Source of the DNA: Parabacteroides merdae ATCC 43184
GTDB taxonomy: Bacteria; Bacteroidota; Bacteroidia; Bacteroidales; Tannerellaceae
Length of the DNA: 64,000 nucleotides
Reading direction: 5' to 3'
Assembly (NCBI RefSeq): GCF_025151215.1
Contig: NZ_CP102286.1
Coordinates: 1,612,001 to 1,676,000 of the forward strand
Shown here: in pieces, positions 47,614 to 56,887 of the stretch
Layout: each line of letters opens with the position of its first letter
Numbering within the stretch: position 1 is the first letter of the stretch
Position numbers and translations under genes: made by a program
Notes under the pieces: model-generated
Seen by the model: only the letters and a program-made list of their open reading frames with translations
Databases searched by the model: none
Told to the model about the DNA's origin: nothing

Positions 47614-49443
47614 ATGAAAGAATTATTGTCACTACTCAAACGGTTCTTCGGATACACTTCATTCCGCCCCTTACAGGCCGAAATCATACAGCGCACCTTG
47701 CAGAAAGAAGATTCGCTGGTCCTGATGCCTACGGGTGGCGGCAAGTCGATCTGTTTCCAGCTTCCGGCGATCTATATGCCGGGAACCGCCATCGTAGTAT
47801 CTCCCCTTATCGCTCTGATGAAAGACCAGGTCGAAGGGCTGATCGCCAATGGCATACCGGCTGCTACGCTCAACAGCATGATGCCGGAGGAAGAACGCCA
47901 CCGGGTACGACAACTCTGCATACAGGGAAAGGTGAAACTGCTTTACATCTCCCCCGAAGGGATCATTAGCGAACTGCACTGGCTCCTGCCCCGCATCGAC
48001 ATTTCGCTGATCGCCATCGATGAAGCGCATTGTATCTCGCATTGGGGACATGATTTCCGCCCCGAATATACCCAGTTGTCCGTTCTGAAAGAGAATTTTC
48101 CGAAAGTACCGATCATCGCCCTGACAGCTACGGCAGACAAAATCACCCGGACGGACATCCTGAATCAATTGAAACTGCGTGATCCTAAAACATTCATCTC
48201 GTCTTTCGACCGCCCGAACCTGTCGCTCACTATCCGTCGCGGGCTGAGCAAAAAGGAAAAGATCGCAGCGATCGTCCATTTCATCAACCGGCATCACCGG
48301 CAGAGCGGTATCATCTACTGCATGAGCCGTAACAGTACGGAGTCTTTGGTCGAAGAACTGTCTGAGTACAGCATCCGGGCAGTCGCCTATCATGCCGGGC
48401 TAAGCTCCGACAAACGCGAGAAAGCACAGGACGATTTCATCAACGACCGTGTTAATGTAGTGTGTGCAACGGTCGCATTCGGGATGGGGATAGACAAAAG
48501 CAATGTCCGCTGGGTCATTCATTATAATATGCCGGCAAGCATCGAGAACTACTACCAGGAAATAGGCCGTGCCGGACGGGACGGAATGAAAAGCGACACG
48601 CTTCTGTTCTATTCCGTGGGCGACATCCTGCTCCTTCGCCGTTTTGCAGAGGAAAGCGGACAGAAAGACGTCTGTTTACAGAAGTTGAACCGGATGCGCA
48701 GGTATTGCGAGGCAGACATCTGCCGGCGTCGTATCTTGCTGAGCTATTTCGGAGAAGAAACGGACAAGGACTGCGGGAACTGCGACGTCTGCAAGAACCC
48801 TCCCCAACGTTTCGACGGGAGCATCTTGGTACAGAAAGCCCTGAGCGGTATTTTTCGTACCGGGCAAACAGCCAATATGCACCTGCTAATCGATATACTC
48901 CGGGGAGCCGAAAAGGATGAACTGAAGGAAAAAGGATACGACAAGCTAAAAACCTATGGTGTTGGCAAAGACCTCAGCTACAAAGAGTGGAAAGAATACT
49001 TATATCAGATGCTTCAGCTCGGTTATATTGAAATCGACTATATGTCGGCCGGTCACCTGAAAGTGACTCCATTAGGACGTAAAGTCCTTTTCGGCGAGCA
49101 GCAGGCGCTCATGACCATTTACCAAAAGATCAAAGATTTTGCCCTGCCGACCAAGAAAGGCGGCTACAAATACCGTCCGATCCGTCCGATCGAATCCACT
49201 TCCGTGGATGAAACATTGCTCGACTCCCTGCAACAACTCCGTAAGCAGATTGCCGAACGCGAACATACCCCGGCTTATATCCTCTTTTCGGATGACGCCC
49301 TCGAAGATATGGTCCGTAAGAAACCGGTTACGCTCGACGAGTTCAGCGAAATACGAGGTGTCGGACAGCTCAAGCTGGACAAATACGGCAAGGTATTCGT
49401 CGCCCTGATCCGCTTTGTCCTTCGTTTGCCTAAAAAGGAATAA
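47614..49443 (+). CDS. recQ: ATP-dependent DNA helicase RecQ
   Basis: A 609-residue RecQ with its standard layout: helicase domain (MPTGGGKSICFQLPA, DEAHCISHWGHDFRPEY, QEIGRAGRDG), the zinc-binding RecQ-Ct (Cys pairs CEADICRR and CGNCDVC), winged helix, and a C-terminal HRDC domain (LDEFSEIRGVGQLKLDKYG). It repairs stalled forks and recombination intermediates. Compared with the large fusion at 12975 it is a conventional RecQ. Confidence 0.95.
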   Translation: MKELLSLLKRFFGYTSFRPLQAEIIQRTLQKEDSLVLMPTGGGKSICFQLPAIYMPGTAIVVSPLIALMKDQVEGLIANGIPAATLNSMMPEEERHRVRQLCIQGKVKLLYISPEGIISELHWLLPRIDISLIAIDEAHCISHWGHDFRPEYTQLSVLKENFPKVPIIALTATADKITRTDILNQLKLRDPKTFISSFDRPNLSLTIRRGLSKKEKIAAIVHFINRHHRQSGIIYCMSRNSTESLVEELSEYSIRAVAYHAGLSSDKREKAQDDFINDRVNVVCATVAFGMGIDKSNVRWVIHYNMPASIENYYQEIGRAGRDGMKSDTLLFYSVGDILLLRRFAEESGQKDVCLQKLNRMRRYCEADICRRRILLSYFGEETDKDCGNCDVCKNPPQRFDGSILVQKALSGIFRTGQTANMHLLIDILRGAEKDELKEKGYDKLKTYGVGKDLSYKEWKEYLYQMLQLGYIEIDYMSAGHLKVTPLGRKVLFGEQQALMTIYQKIKDFALPTKKGGYKYRPIRPIESTSVDETLLDSLQQLRKQIAEREHTPAYILFSDDALEDMVRKKPVTLDEFSEIRGVGQLKLDKYGKVFVALIRFVLRLPKKE

Positions 49444-49491
49444 AAAAAGAAAAACAAACAATCGTTCTATTCTTTTGTTTATATTTATATA

Positions 49492-50517
49492 ATGAATAGA
49501 ATGACAGATACAATGAAAACAGTTCCCATACTCTTGTTGCTTTGCCTTTCCACACTGAGTTTCTGTACGACAAAGCCAGGAGAGCCGCAAGGACCTGGTT
49601 TACCCGGACTAGACACTCCCGTTGCAGAAACAGTACCGGAGGCGGCCCCTCCCCTCATTGAAACCGTTATAGAAAAGGAACTGCTTTACGACCAGCATAC
49701 GTTGGCCGATACTTACCCATACAAGGATACAATGCGGGAATTCCAATGGGATAAGATCCGTGCCGGTCTCCGTCTGCTCGATTCGCTTCGACAGAAACCG
49801 TCCCGTTGGGCGATCTTTCAAAACTACAGGAACAAGAACGGGGAAGCCCCGCTGGTCCGGAAGTTTCATCGCGATGCTTACAAGCGGGTTTCCGACACTT
49901 TAGGTATCGAACGTTACCAATCTGTCCCGCTATATCTGCCGGAAGATACACTGACTGCCGAACGCTATGGCCGTGACGGTGCTCTTGTGAAATTGCTTGA
50001 TGACAGCAACCGCCTTTTCCGTATCCAAACGATCTATACAAACGGGGAATGGCTGGTTCCCGGAAAATATGTCAAGTCGATAGCCGATAGCGTCACGTTC
50101 GACAAGGCCATATTCGTCGACGTCACCAACCAGAACATCGCAACACTCGAACATGCAGGTTCCAAATGGTTGGTCAGAAGCATGAATCCGGCCACAACAG
50201 GGCAGCACCGTCCTCCATACGCACAGGAAACGCCATTAGGCATATTTGTCGTTCAGGAAAAGAAGGCAAGGATGATTTACCTCGTAGACGGCAGCAAAGA
50301 GACAGGCGGATTCGCTCCTTATGCCAGCCGGTTCACCAACGGAGGTTATATCCACGGGGTCCCGGTAAACGCGCCACGCAAGTCGCTGATCGAATACAGC
50401 CCAACGCTTGGAACGACCCCACGCTCCCATATGTGCGTCCGGAATGCAACCTCTCACGCCAAGTTCGTTTATGATTGGGCACCTGTAAATGAGACTATTG
50501 TTTTCGTTTTTGATTAA
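49492..50517 (+). CDS. L,D-transpeptidase (YkuD-type), exported
   Basis: A 341-residue protein with an N-terminal export signal (LLLLCLSTLSFC). An ATG at 49513 (MKTVPILL) is an alternative start. The C-terminal YkuD-like domain has GGYIHGVPVN and a SHMCVRN box with the catalytic Cys, where the usual motif is SHGCVR. Such enzymes form 3-3 peptidoglycan cross-links or attach lipoproteins. A second L,D-transpeptidase-like gene follows after 33 bases with its own promoter. Confidence 0.85.
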   Translation: MNRMTDTMKTVPILLLLCLSTLSFCTTKPGEPQGPGLPGLDTPVAETVPEAAPPLIETVIEKELLYDQHTLADTYPYKDTMREFQWDKIRAGLRLLDSLRQKPSRWAIFQNYRNKNGEAPLVRKFHRDAYKRVSDTLGIERYQSVPLYLPEDTLTAERYGRDGALVKLLDDSNRLFRIQTIYTNGEWLVPGKYVKSIADSVTFDKAIFVDVTNQNIATLEHAGSKWLVRSMNPATTGQHRPPYAQETPLGIFVVQEKKARMIYLVDGSKETGGFAPYASRFTNGGYIHGVPVNAPRKSLIEYSPTLGTTPRSHMCVRNATSHAKFVYDWAPVNETIVFVFD

Positions 50518-50523
50518 AAGTCT

Positions 50524-50531
50524 TATCTTTG
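50524..50531 (+). promoter_or_regulatory. Putative promoter of the second L,D-transpeptidase gene
   Basis: TATCTTTG matches TAnnTTTG in the 33-base gap; the start site would be near 50538. Confidence 0.5.
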
Positions 50532-50550
50532 TGCGACATTATTCAATCTT

Positions 50551-51297
50551 ATGTTATTGCGTATCTGTTTATACTTGTTTTTATTATTTCTTCCGGCTAA
50601 TTATACGACAACCAGAAGTTCGTCTCCCCTGATTCCGGCTGATCCCGCGGCGGCCATGTCTTCGGTATGCCGACAGCTCTATGCTGATATGCAGCTGGAT
50701 AGTATGGTGGACTATACCGCTTTCGAACAGGCGATAACCGGAGCACAGGCAATCGAACGGCGTAACAAGGATATCATTACCCTGATCGACTTCACAAAGC
50801 CTTCCACAGAAGAACGGCTTTACGTCCTGGATATCCGGCATAAGAGACTCCTGTTCTCCTCTCTCGTCTCACACGGAAAAAACAGCGGAGGAAATTACGC
50901 CACTTCTTTCTCCAACAAAGTCAATTCTTACAAAAGTTCATTGGGATTTTTCGTTACGGAAAATACCTATCAGGGCAAAAATGGCTATTCCTTAGTCCTG
51001 AACGGCTTGGAAAAAGGAATCAACGACCGGGCAAAAGAACGGGCGATCGTAGTGCACGGGGCGAATTATTGCAGCCCGTCTGTTGCCGTCTCGACGGGCC
51101 GCTTAGGAAGAAGTTTCGGTTGTCCCGCCCTACCCCCGTCGCTTGCCAAGCCGATCATTAACACCATCAAGGACGGGACCTTACTCTACATCTATGCCAA
51201 CGACAAGGAGTATCTGAGTCAAAGCACGATCTTATCAACCGGAAGATCGATTTCCCCGAACTCGATCATCGCATTGAACAGCCTGATACGGGAATAG
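50551..51297 (+). CDS. Murein L,D-transpeptidase catalytic domain protein (YkuD_2)
   Basis: A 248-residue exported protein (signal peptide about 1-17). The YkuD_2 domain (PF13645) shows AIVVHGANYCSP and the catalytic RLGRSFGCPALP, with the nucleophile Cys in SFGCPA. The preceding LVSHGKNSGGNYAT is also typical. It acts in the periplasm on peptidoglycan. Its 3' end overlaps the pabC coding region on the other strand by 79 bases. Confidence 0.88.
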   Translation: MLLRICLYLFLLFLPANYTTTRSSSPLIPADPAAAMSSVCRQLYADMQLDSMVDYTAFEQAITGAQAIERRNKDIITLIDFTKPSTEERLYVLDIRHKRLLFSSLVSHGKNSGGNYATSFSNKVNSYKSSLGFFVTENTYQGKNGYSLVLNGLEKGINDRAKERAIVVHGANYCSPSVAVSTGRLGRSFGCPALPPSLAKPIINTIKDGTLLYIYANDKEYLSQSTILSTGRSISPNSIIALNSLIRE

Positions 51298-51809
51298 CCC
51301 GGCAAATCCTCCGGACGGATATCACCTGCAACCAGCTCTCCCTGATCCAGCAACGAAGCCCTCTTCGTCCCTGCCAGCAACGGTGCGGAGGGAGTGATCC
51401 ATTGTTTCCTGTTCCAGAATGCCACGTTGCAAATAGAGGTGTCGGTCAACAACCCTTTCCGGACGACCAACACATCATCTTCTGTCTCGCGACACGCGAA
51501 CAAGCGGTTCAGCACACTCCGATCTCTGCTTTTATACCGATAGTCGGCTTCGTCATCGACAACCAACCGCAAAGAGGATACTGGGCGGAAGTGATAGGCG
51601 GCATACTCCACGTTCCGGATATCCACATCATATTCGACCCGACACTTCGTCCGCTCCCGATAGTTCACGGGGCGGATGTAATCGTTCAAATCAAGCACAT
51701 CGGTTTGACATAGCACGTTCCGACGTGTCTCATTCATACGCCGGTTATGGTAGGATAGGTTATGAATCCGCCCGTTCTCGATCCGGATTGTTTCAATAAA
51801 TAGGGACAT
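51219..51809 (-). CDS. pabC: Aminodeoxychorismate lyase-like class IV aminotransferase
   Basis: A 196-residue PLP fold-type IV protein, rather short. Typical segments are the N-terminal FIETIRIENGRIHNLSYHNRRM, LLTDTSICNVAFW (about 118-130), and TPSAPLLAGTKRASLL. It probably releases p-aminobenzoate from the PabB product for folate. Its 5' end overlaps pabB by 17 bases and its 3' end overlaps the convergent L,D-transpeptidase gene. Confidence 0.82.
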   Translation of the reverse strand: MSLFIETIRIENGRIHNLSYHNRRMNETRRNVLCQTDVLDLNDYIRPVNYRERTKCRVEYDVDIRNVEYAAYHFRPVSSLRLVVDDEADYRYKSRDRSVLNRLFACRETEDDVLVVRKGLLTDTSICNVAFWNRKQWITPSAPLLAGTKRASLLDQGELVAGDIRPEDLPGYSRIRLFNAMIEFGEIDLPVDKIVL

Positions 51810-52794
51810 ATACTTTCTGCTTCATTTCATTATATTCGCTTGTCAAATCACTTTGGGAAGTGATTCCCCCTCCACTCTTAAAGATCAACGAGCCATCCGC
51901 CTGCTGTTCCAAAAAGCGGATCATAACGGCACTGTCCAGGCTATTCCCGTCAAAATAGCCCATGACACCCGTATAAAACCCCCTTTCGTAGGTCTCGGCT
52001 TCCGCGATAATCTCCATTGTCTTCTTTTTAGGCGCCCCGGTAATGGAACCTGCCGGAAGGAGCCGGAAGAACAAATCTCCCACTTCAGCCTGCCAACCTC
52101 CGGCAAGACGGCCCCGGATCTCCGAACTGACCTGCAACAAAGCCCCCTGATGTGTCGGTAGTTCGTCTATGTAGCGATAACGGGTCACCATCACCTCGGT
52201 CGCCACCATACTGAGGTCATTGCGGATCAGGTCGACAATCGTAGCATGTTCAGCCGTTTCCTTCGGATCCTCTAATATCCGCCTGCGAGCATCCGGCAAT
52301 GTAGCATCGATCGTCCCTTTCATCGGATAGGAATAGATATGTTCATCCCGAATCTTCACGAATATCTCAGGAGAGAAAACGACAAAACAGTCTTTCATCC
52401 AGAGCTTATACCGGGCTTCCGAACTGACAAAAACGTCCTTCAAGCTCAGATCGGTCCGAACAGGAGTGGCGCAAGTCAGATTGACCAGGTAGGAGTTTCC
52501 GGCCCGGATATGTCCGACCACCTTATGAAACGAGTCGGCGTAGGCCGATTGTGTGATAGGGAATGTTTCCCATCGGATCGCAGAAGTTCGGTTCTCCCGA
52601 TCATTCATACGGCTTGCAGTCGCAACATTCGTCACACCGTCCAGATTGTAGAGCAATGCCTCCGAATCGATCTGATCCGGCTCTTCCACAATCACCTGCT
52701 CTTGCTTGTAATCGATCACAAACAGGAAAGGCCGCCTTTCCGCACCCAATCGGTTCATACGGCAGACGGCCTCTATGCGGTTATAGAATCTCAT
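51793..52794 (-). CDS. pabB: Aminodeoxychorismate synthase component I
   Basis: A 333-residue chorismate-binding enzyme. The core motifs are MKGTIDATLPDARRRILEDPKE, PAGSITGAPKKKTMEII, and KSGGGITSQSDLTSEYNEM. It lacks the N-terminal extension of larger PabB/TrpE proteins. I start at 52794, where ATGA overlaps the aguB stop. It makes aminodeoxychorismate, the substrate of the next gene's product. Confidence 0.9.
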   Translation of the reverse strand: MRFYNRIEAVCRMNRLGAERRPFLFVIDYKQEQVIVEEPDQIDSEALLYNLDGVTNVATASRMNDRENRTSAIRWETFPITQSAYADSFHKVVGHIRAGNSYLVNLTCATPVRTDLSLKDVFVSSEARYKLWMKDCFVVFSPEIFVKIRDEHIYSYPMKGTIDATLPDARRRILEDPKETAEHATIVDLIRNDLSMVATEVMVTRYRYIDELPTHQGALLQVSSEIRGRLAGGWQAEVGDLFFRLLPAGSITGAPKKKTMEIIAEAETYERGFYTGVMGYFDGNSLDSAVMIRFLEQQADGSLIFKSGGGITSQSDLTSEYNEMKQKVYVPIY

Positions 52795-53666
52795 ATCAGA
52801 AAACGTTCGGTCAAACCACCAAAAGCATCGATACGGCGATCTCGGAAGAAAGGCCACCAACGGCGGACATTCTCGCTACGCGTCTTGTCGATCTCCACAA
52901 TTCGTATTTCTTCATCATTATTGGAAAGTTCGGCCAAAAGTTCACCCTGCGGACCAGCGACGAAACTGTTTCCCCAGAACTGAATGCCATTCGTTTGTCT
53001 GGACGGATCGGCCTCGTGTCCTACCCGGTTTACCGTAACGACCGGAAGACCATTGGCTACGGCATGCCCCCGCTGAACAGTTACCCACGCTCCTAACTGG
53101 CGTTTTTTCTCTTCCTCCGTGTCACTGCTTTCCCAACCGATAGCTGTCGGATAAATCAGCAGTTCCGCTCCTTTCATCGCCATCAGGCGGGCTGCTTCGG
53201 GATACCACTGATCCCAACAAACCAATACACCCAATTTACCAACAGAAGTCTCGATCGGCTCAAATCCGAGATCACCGGGAGTAAAATAGAACTTCTCATA
53301 ATAGGCCGGATCATCCGGAATATGCATTTTACGATATTTTCCGGCAATAGCGCCGTCTTTCTCAATAACGACAGCCGTATTATGATACAGACCGGGAGCT
53401 CGTTTCTCAAACAAAGAAAGTACCAGTACGATCCCCAGTTCCTTTGCCAACGCTCCGAAGCCCTCTGTAGAAGGTCCTGGAATCGGTTCAGCCTGATCGA
53501 ACACTTCGGTATTCTCCGTCTGGCAAAAATAAAGCCCGTTATGCAACTCCTGCAAAACGACCAATTCAGCTCCTTGCAAAGCACAAGCCCGAATATTTTG
53601 TTTCAGTTTCTCAATATTAGCAGCCCGATCACTGCTATTCGCCTGCTGCACCAGCCCTAACTTCAT
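52791..53666 (-). CDS. aguB: N-carbamoylputrescine amidase
   Basis: A 291-residue nitrilase-superfamily enzyme. The catalytic triad is visible: Glu in VLQELHNGLYF, Lys in KYRKMHIPDDP and Cys in VLVCWDQWYPE (the CWDQWYPE motif is typical of this subfamily). It hydrolyses N-carbamoylputrescine to putrescine, the step after aguA. Its ATG abuts the heptamer repeat upstream, and its stop overlaps pabB. Confidence 0.95.
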   Translation of the reverse strand: MKLGLVQQANSSDRAANIEKLKQNIRACALQGAELVVLQELHNGLYFCQTENTEVFDQAEPIPGPSTEGFGALAKELGIVLVLSLFEKRAPGLYHNTAVVIEKDGAIAGKYRKMHIPDDPAYYEKFYFTPGDLGFEPIETSVGKLGVLVCWDQWYPEAARLMAMKGAELLIYPTAIGWESSDTEEEKKRQLGAWVTVQRGHAVANGLPVVTVNRVGHEADPSRQTNGIQFWGNSFVAGPQGELLAELSNNDEEIRIVEIDKTRSENVRRWWPFFRDRRIDAFGGLTERFLI

Positions 53667-53717
53667 GATTTATGATTTATAATTTATGATTTAGATTTGA
53701 AACCTCAATTGTCAATT
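53664..53717. repeat. Heptamer repeat between aguA and aguB
   Basis: Units catgatt, tatgatt, tataatt, tatgatt and tagattt (53664-53698) are followed by a caattgtcaattgac stretch. The first unit holds the aguB start codon. The last part encodes the C-terminal Ser-Ile-Asp-Asn and stop of aguA. Confidence 0.7.
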
Positions 53718-54742
53718 GACACGACTCCCTCCGGGTACTGCATCGTCACACAATGTAGCGAACCATGTTGTTTAATCAACGGCAAGCAATTGATTCCTAT
53801 AATCTCACGCTCCGGAAAAGCCTGTTGCAAAGCTTTCTTCGCCAGTTCGTCCTTCGGAGATTTATAATAGGGTAACAACACAGCCCCGTTGATAATCAAA
53901 AAATTGGCATAAGTGGCAGGAAGACGTTCTCCCTCCCATTCCACAGGGTCCGCCATCGGCAAGGCGATTAACCGGTAAGGTTTGCCGTCAGCCTGTCTGA
54001 AAGCCTGTAACTCCTGTTCCATCGCTTGCAGCTCCTCGAAATGTTCATCCGACTCATCCTTGCACTGCACGTACGCAATCGTATCTTCGCTACAGAACCG
54101 TGCCAGCGTGTCGATATGGCTGTCCGTATCATCACCGGCAAGATAACCATTTTCCAGCCATAAGATGCGTTCAAAGCCGAAGACATCCTTCAGATAGGCT
54201 TCCAACTCTTCCTTTTGCAGATATTCGTTCCGATTCTGAGACGAAAGACATTCGACCGTCGTCAACAGTGTTCCCTTGCCATCCGATTCGATACTGCCGC
54301 CTTCCAAGACAAACGGTTGCATATTGATGACCTGAACCCCGCCGGCAAATGTTCCCTGTACCGACAGGTTACGCGTAACCAGGTTATCCAGATTCGCCGC
54401 GAACTTCATCCCCCACCCGTTGAACACAAAGTCATACACGACTGGTTCTCCCTGGTCGAATACAGTAATACCGCCATGATCACGTGCCCAGGTATCATTC
54501 GTCGCCATCTCCCTGAAAATGATCCGGCTGTCATCCACATCGCCCAATTGTCTGCGTACTTCCTGTTCGTCCGGACAGACAATCAAGAGCTTCTCATGTT
54601 TGATCACCTCCTTGGCAATCGATACAAAACAAGGAATCACCTCGTCTAATATAGGCGCCCAATCCGTTTCATCATGCGGCCATGTCAACTGGACGGCACT
54701 TTGCGGATACCATTCCGCCGGTAATATGATTTTATTTTCCAT
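53705..54742 (-). CDS. aguA: Agmatine deiminase
   Basis: A 345-residue enzyme (PF04371) converting agmatine to N-carbamoylputrescine. Typical segments are LTWPHDETDW near residue 18, NDTWARDHGGI with the conserved Asp-His, VLEGGSIESDGKGTLL, and GSLHCVTMQYPEG with the catalytic Cys near the C-terminus. The last residues and the stop come from a heptamer repeat. It is the first gene of aguA-aguB-pabB-pabC. Confidence 0.95.
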   Translation of the reverse strand: MENKIILPAEWYPQSAVQLTWPHDETDWAPILDEVIPCFVSIAKEVIKHEKLLIVCPDEQEVRRQLGDVDDSRIIFREMATNDTWARDHGGITVFDQGEPVVYDFVFNGWGMKFAANLDNLVTRNLSVQGTFAGGVQVINMQPFVLEGGSIESDGKGTLLTTVECLSSQNRNEYLQKEELEAYLKDVFGFERILWLENGYLAGDDTDSHIDTLARFCSEDTIAYVQCKDESDEHFEELQAMEQELQAFRQADGKPYRLIALPMADPVEWEGERLPATYANFLIINGAVLLPYYKSPKDELAKKALQQAFPEREIIGINCLPLIKQHGSLHCVTMQYPEGVVSIDN

Positions 54743-54777
54743 CTGCGTTTAATAAAATATGCGATTGTATTGCGGCA

Positions 54778-54785
54778 CAAATATA
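54778..54785 (-). promoter_or_regulatory. Putative aguA promoter
   Basis: The minus strand reads TATATTTG, matching TAnnTTTG, about 36 bases before the aguA ATG. Confidence 0.55.
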
Positions 54786-54804
54786 GGCTTATTTTCCATC
54801 ATTC

Positions 54805-56361
54805 TTAATACAAAGATTCTATCACCTCTGTCAACTTGCTGTTTTTCTTCCACGTCTCAAGCAAACAAAGAAGCGGTGCGTATGTCACCTTCGGCCAGTT
54901 ATTGACTGTTTGAAGTTCCGCAAAAACTTCCAATAACCGCTTTAAATCCTTTACCGGATTTTCCGGCAGGCAAGACAAGAAAGAGACAAACAGCACAGAC
55001 AGTTCTTTGTTATGAAAAGATGATCTATTTATCAACATTTCGACAACCAAACCTGAAACTCTCTGCGCAGGAGCCCATTCCAACGCTTGGATCTTCCCCA
55101 ACACCCGACCTAATGCCACATTGTCTATCAGGTCTTTTTCCACAAGTTCGCCCCAAAGATTCGCCGCACACAAACGAATAGGACGATCAATGCTCAACAG
55201 GCACACCGCCAGGTATGTCAAAGCCATCCCCCCTCTCCACTCCAAATCAAGTTCGCGCAGGGTATCAAGAGCAACCAGGTTAAGCCTTGCTAGTTCCAAA
55301 TCGTTCCAATAAGCATCTCTTACGCGATCCCGCACCAATAAAGCCAACCAAATCCGAGGTGCATTCGGAGAAAGCAACAAAAATCTCTTCAGGTCCTTCT
55401 CCCGCAAAGGAACCTTCCAAAAAGTCTCCACCAAAAGCGGAATACGGGAACAAGGACGATAAGCCATATATAAGGCATAACCTCCAAACCTCCACTTTAT
55501 CGCAACATTCTTACTTGCCGGCGGAATCAACTGCAAGATACGATCGACTTTCCCAAACGGCTTTTCGAAAGTAAATACATCGCATGGAATATCTCCCGTC
55601 AGATAGGCCCGGTTCACAGCAGAATAAGGAAAATCCTTGAACTCGTCATAGACGGTATCAGGACTTTTGACCAAAGCGGCGGTCATCCAGACAGCCTGAA
55701 ACGTAAAAGGACCATTAGGGCGTGCTTCCGGCTTGAACAAGAAAAGCAATAGCTCGCGATATTCGCCCGCCAACTCTTGTTCGGCTAACCGGACAGCCTC
55801 TTCCGTATCATCCAATGCCACACGCGAAAGTGCGATTTGAAAGTCCAGACTGTCCGGTTTGATTCTCTTTTTCTGATATGCAGACAACCGGGAGACAAGC
55901 ACGGACGGATCGATCCAAGCCGGACGGTGGGTCGGTGTCGATAGCAAAGGCAATGTATTATAATCTTTTATCCGGTTAAAAGCCAATTTTACAAGATCCA
56001 GATAGGGTTTATAGTCCTGAAATGATTGTTGTTTCGAGCTTTTGACACGTCTTTCCGATCCGGTAAGCATTTGAGCATAATCAAGAAGAAAAGACGCTGC
56101 CAGCACATCCAATTCTCCTACCCCGTCTTTTCCTCCCTCCACAACGGTACGGGCCATTTCGAAAACCGGAACCATACGTTCCACATCCTCCTGCTTTACA
56201 AACGGATGCATACGGGACAAAGAAGCCAAAAGTAAATCGATATGGAAACTCTCTTCGTTATCCATCGACCGGCCCATCAGAGAAACCAGCCCATCCATAT
56301 TCGTGACATCTGGAATACGCATTTCTTCCCGAATGAAGGGTTGTTTTTCTATTCTTTCCAT
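54805..56361 (-). CDS. DUF6493-like protein of unknown function
   Basis: A 518-residue, leucine-rich, largely helical protein without signal peptide. The C-terminal region resembles DUF6493, a Bacteroidetes family of unknown function, from memory and with limited certainty. Relatives that I recall are longer, so the N-terminus may be truncated. However, a TAnnTTTG promoter sits just before the ATG, so this short form is probably expressed. It is separated from aguA by that gene's promoter. Confidence 0.6.
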   Translation of the reverse strand: MERIEKQPFIREEMRIPDVTNMDGLVSLMGRSMDNEESFHIDLLLASLSRMHPFVKQEDVERMVPVFEMARTVVEGGKDGVGELDVLAASFLLDYAQMLTGSERRVKSSKQQSFQDYKPYLDLVKLAFNRIKDYNTLPLLSTPTHRPAWIDPSVLVSRLSAYQKKRIKPDSLDFQIALSRVALDDTEEAVRLAEQELAGEYRELLLFLFKPEARPNGPFTFQAVWMTAALVKSPDTVYDEFKDFPYSAVNRAYLTGDIPCDVFTFEKPFGKVDRILQLIPPASKNVAIKWRFGGYALYMAYRPCSRIPLLVETFWKVPLREKDLKRFLLLSPNAPRIWLALLVRDRVRDAYWNDLELARLNLVALDTLRELDLEWRGGMALTYLAVCLLSIDRPIRLCAANLWGELVEKDLIDNVALGRVLGKIQALEWAPAQRVSGLVVEMLINRSSFHNKELSVLFVSFLSCLPENPVKDLKRLLEVFAELQTVNNWPKVTYAPLLCLLETWKKNSKLTEVIESLY

Positions 56362-56383
56362 ACTACTTCAATATTGTGCGATA

Positions 56384-56391
56384 CAAATATA
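56384..56391 (-). promoter_or_regulatory. Putative promoter of the DUF6493-like gene
   Basis: The minus strand reads TATATTTG, a full -7 match. The start site would be near 56377, about 15 bases before the ATG. Confidence 0.5.
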
Positions 56392-56426
56392 CGGAGAAAA
56401 ATACACCCATCAGACAAAGTCTCCAT

Positions 56427-56662
56427 TTACCCTTGTGTTTTCCGGTATTCCATGGGGGTCATGCCATATTTGTCTCTAAAAATGCGCTGGTAGGTTCGCA
56501 CATTGCCAAAACCGGAATCGATAGCGACAGCCTCAATCGTATAATGCTTGAAATCTTTCAGCAGCACAAGCGAATAATCGAGTCTCAGCCGATTGATGTA
56601 TCCGTTGAAATTTTCGCCTGTGAAAGTCTGCAATAACGGAGAGATACGATTTTTCCCAACAG
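56427..56662 (-). pseudogene. AraC-family regulator, C-terminal fragment
   Basis: The minus strand encodes GKNRISPLLQTFTGENFNGY and then NRLRLDYS, AVAIDSGFGNVRTYQRIF and YGMTPMEYRKTQG. This is an AraC-type double helix-turn-helix domain, C-terminal part. No ATG start and no ligand or sensor part precede it. The homology ends near 56662 where other sequence begins, so the gene is truncated and likely non-functional. Confidence 0.8.
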
Positions 56663-56664
56663 GT

Positions 56665-56871
56665 GTCCATCAAGACGATGATCCTACGCCGACAGTTGTT
56701 GAAGAACCCGATTGGAAATTGGAATTGGTGGAAAACGATCCTGAACCGGAATGGGAAATGCCGGAAAGCGGAATCTATAAGGCTTCCGAATCTTTCCCCT
56801 TCATTAATGAAGGAGTGAAAGGCACCGAAGAAGAGCCTTTCACGATATCTTTACAACCTGTTGTAAATTGA
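56665..56871 (+). pseudogene. C-terminal fragment of an unknown protein
   Basis: An open frame reads acidic, Pro/Glu-rich sequence (DDDPTPTVVEEPDWKLEL and later EEPFTISLQPVVN) to a stop at 56869-56871. The nearest in-frame ATG (56593) lies within the AraC fragment antisense, so the frame looks like a 3' end without its 5' part. Family unknown. Confidence 0.4.
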
Positions 56872-56887
56872 CACTAAACTCCAATAA

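Noticed and set aside
56427..56633. Short AraC-type frame as a functional small regulator
   Set aside because: It has only a TTG start, homology continues upstream of it, and it lacks the first part of the DNA-binding domain.
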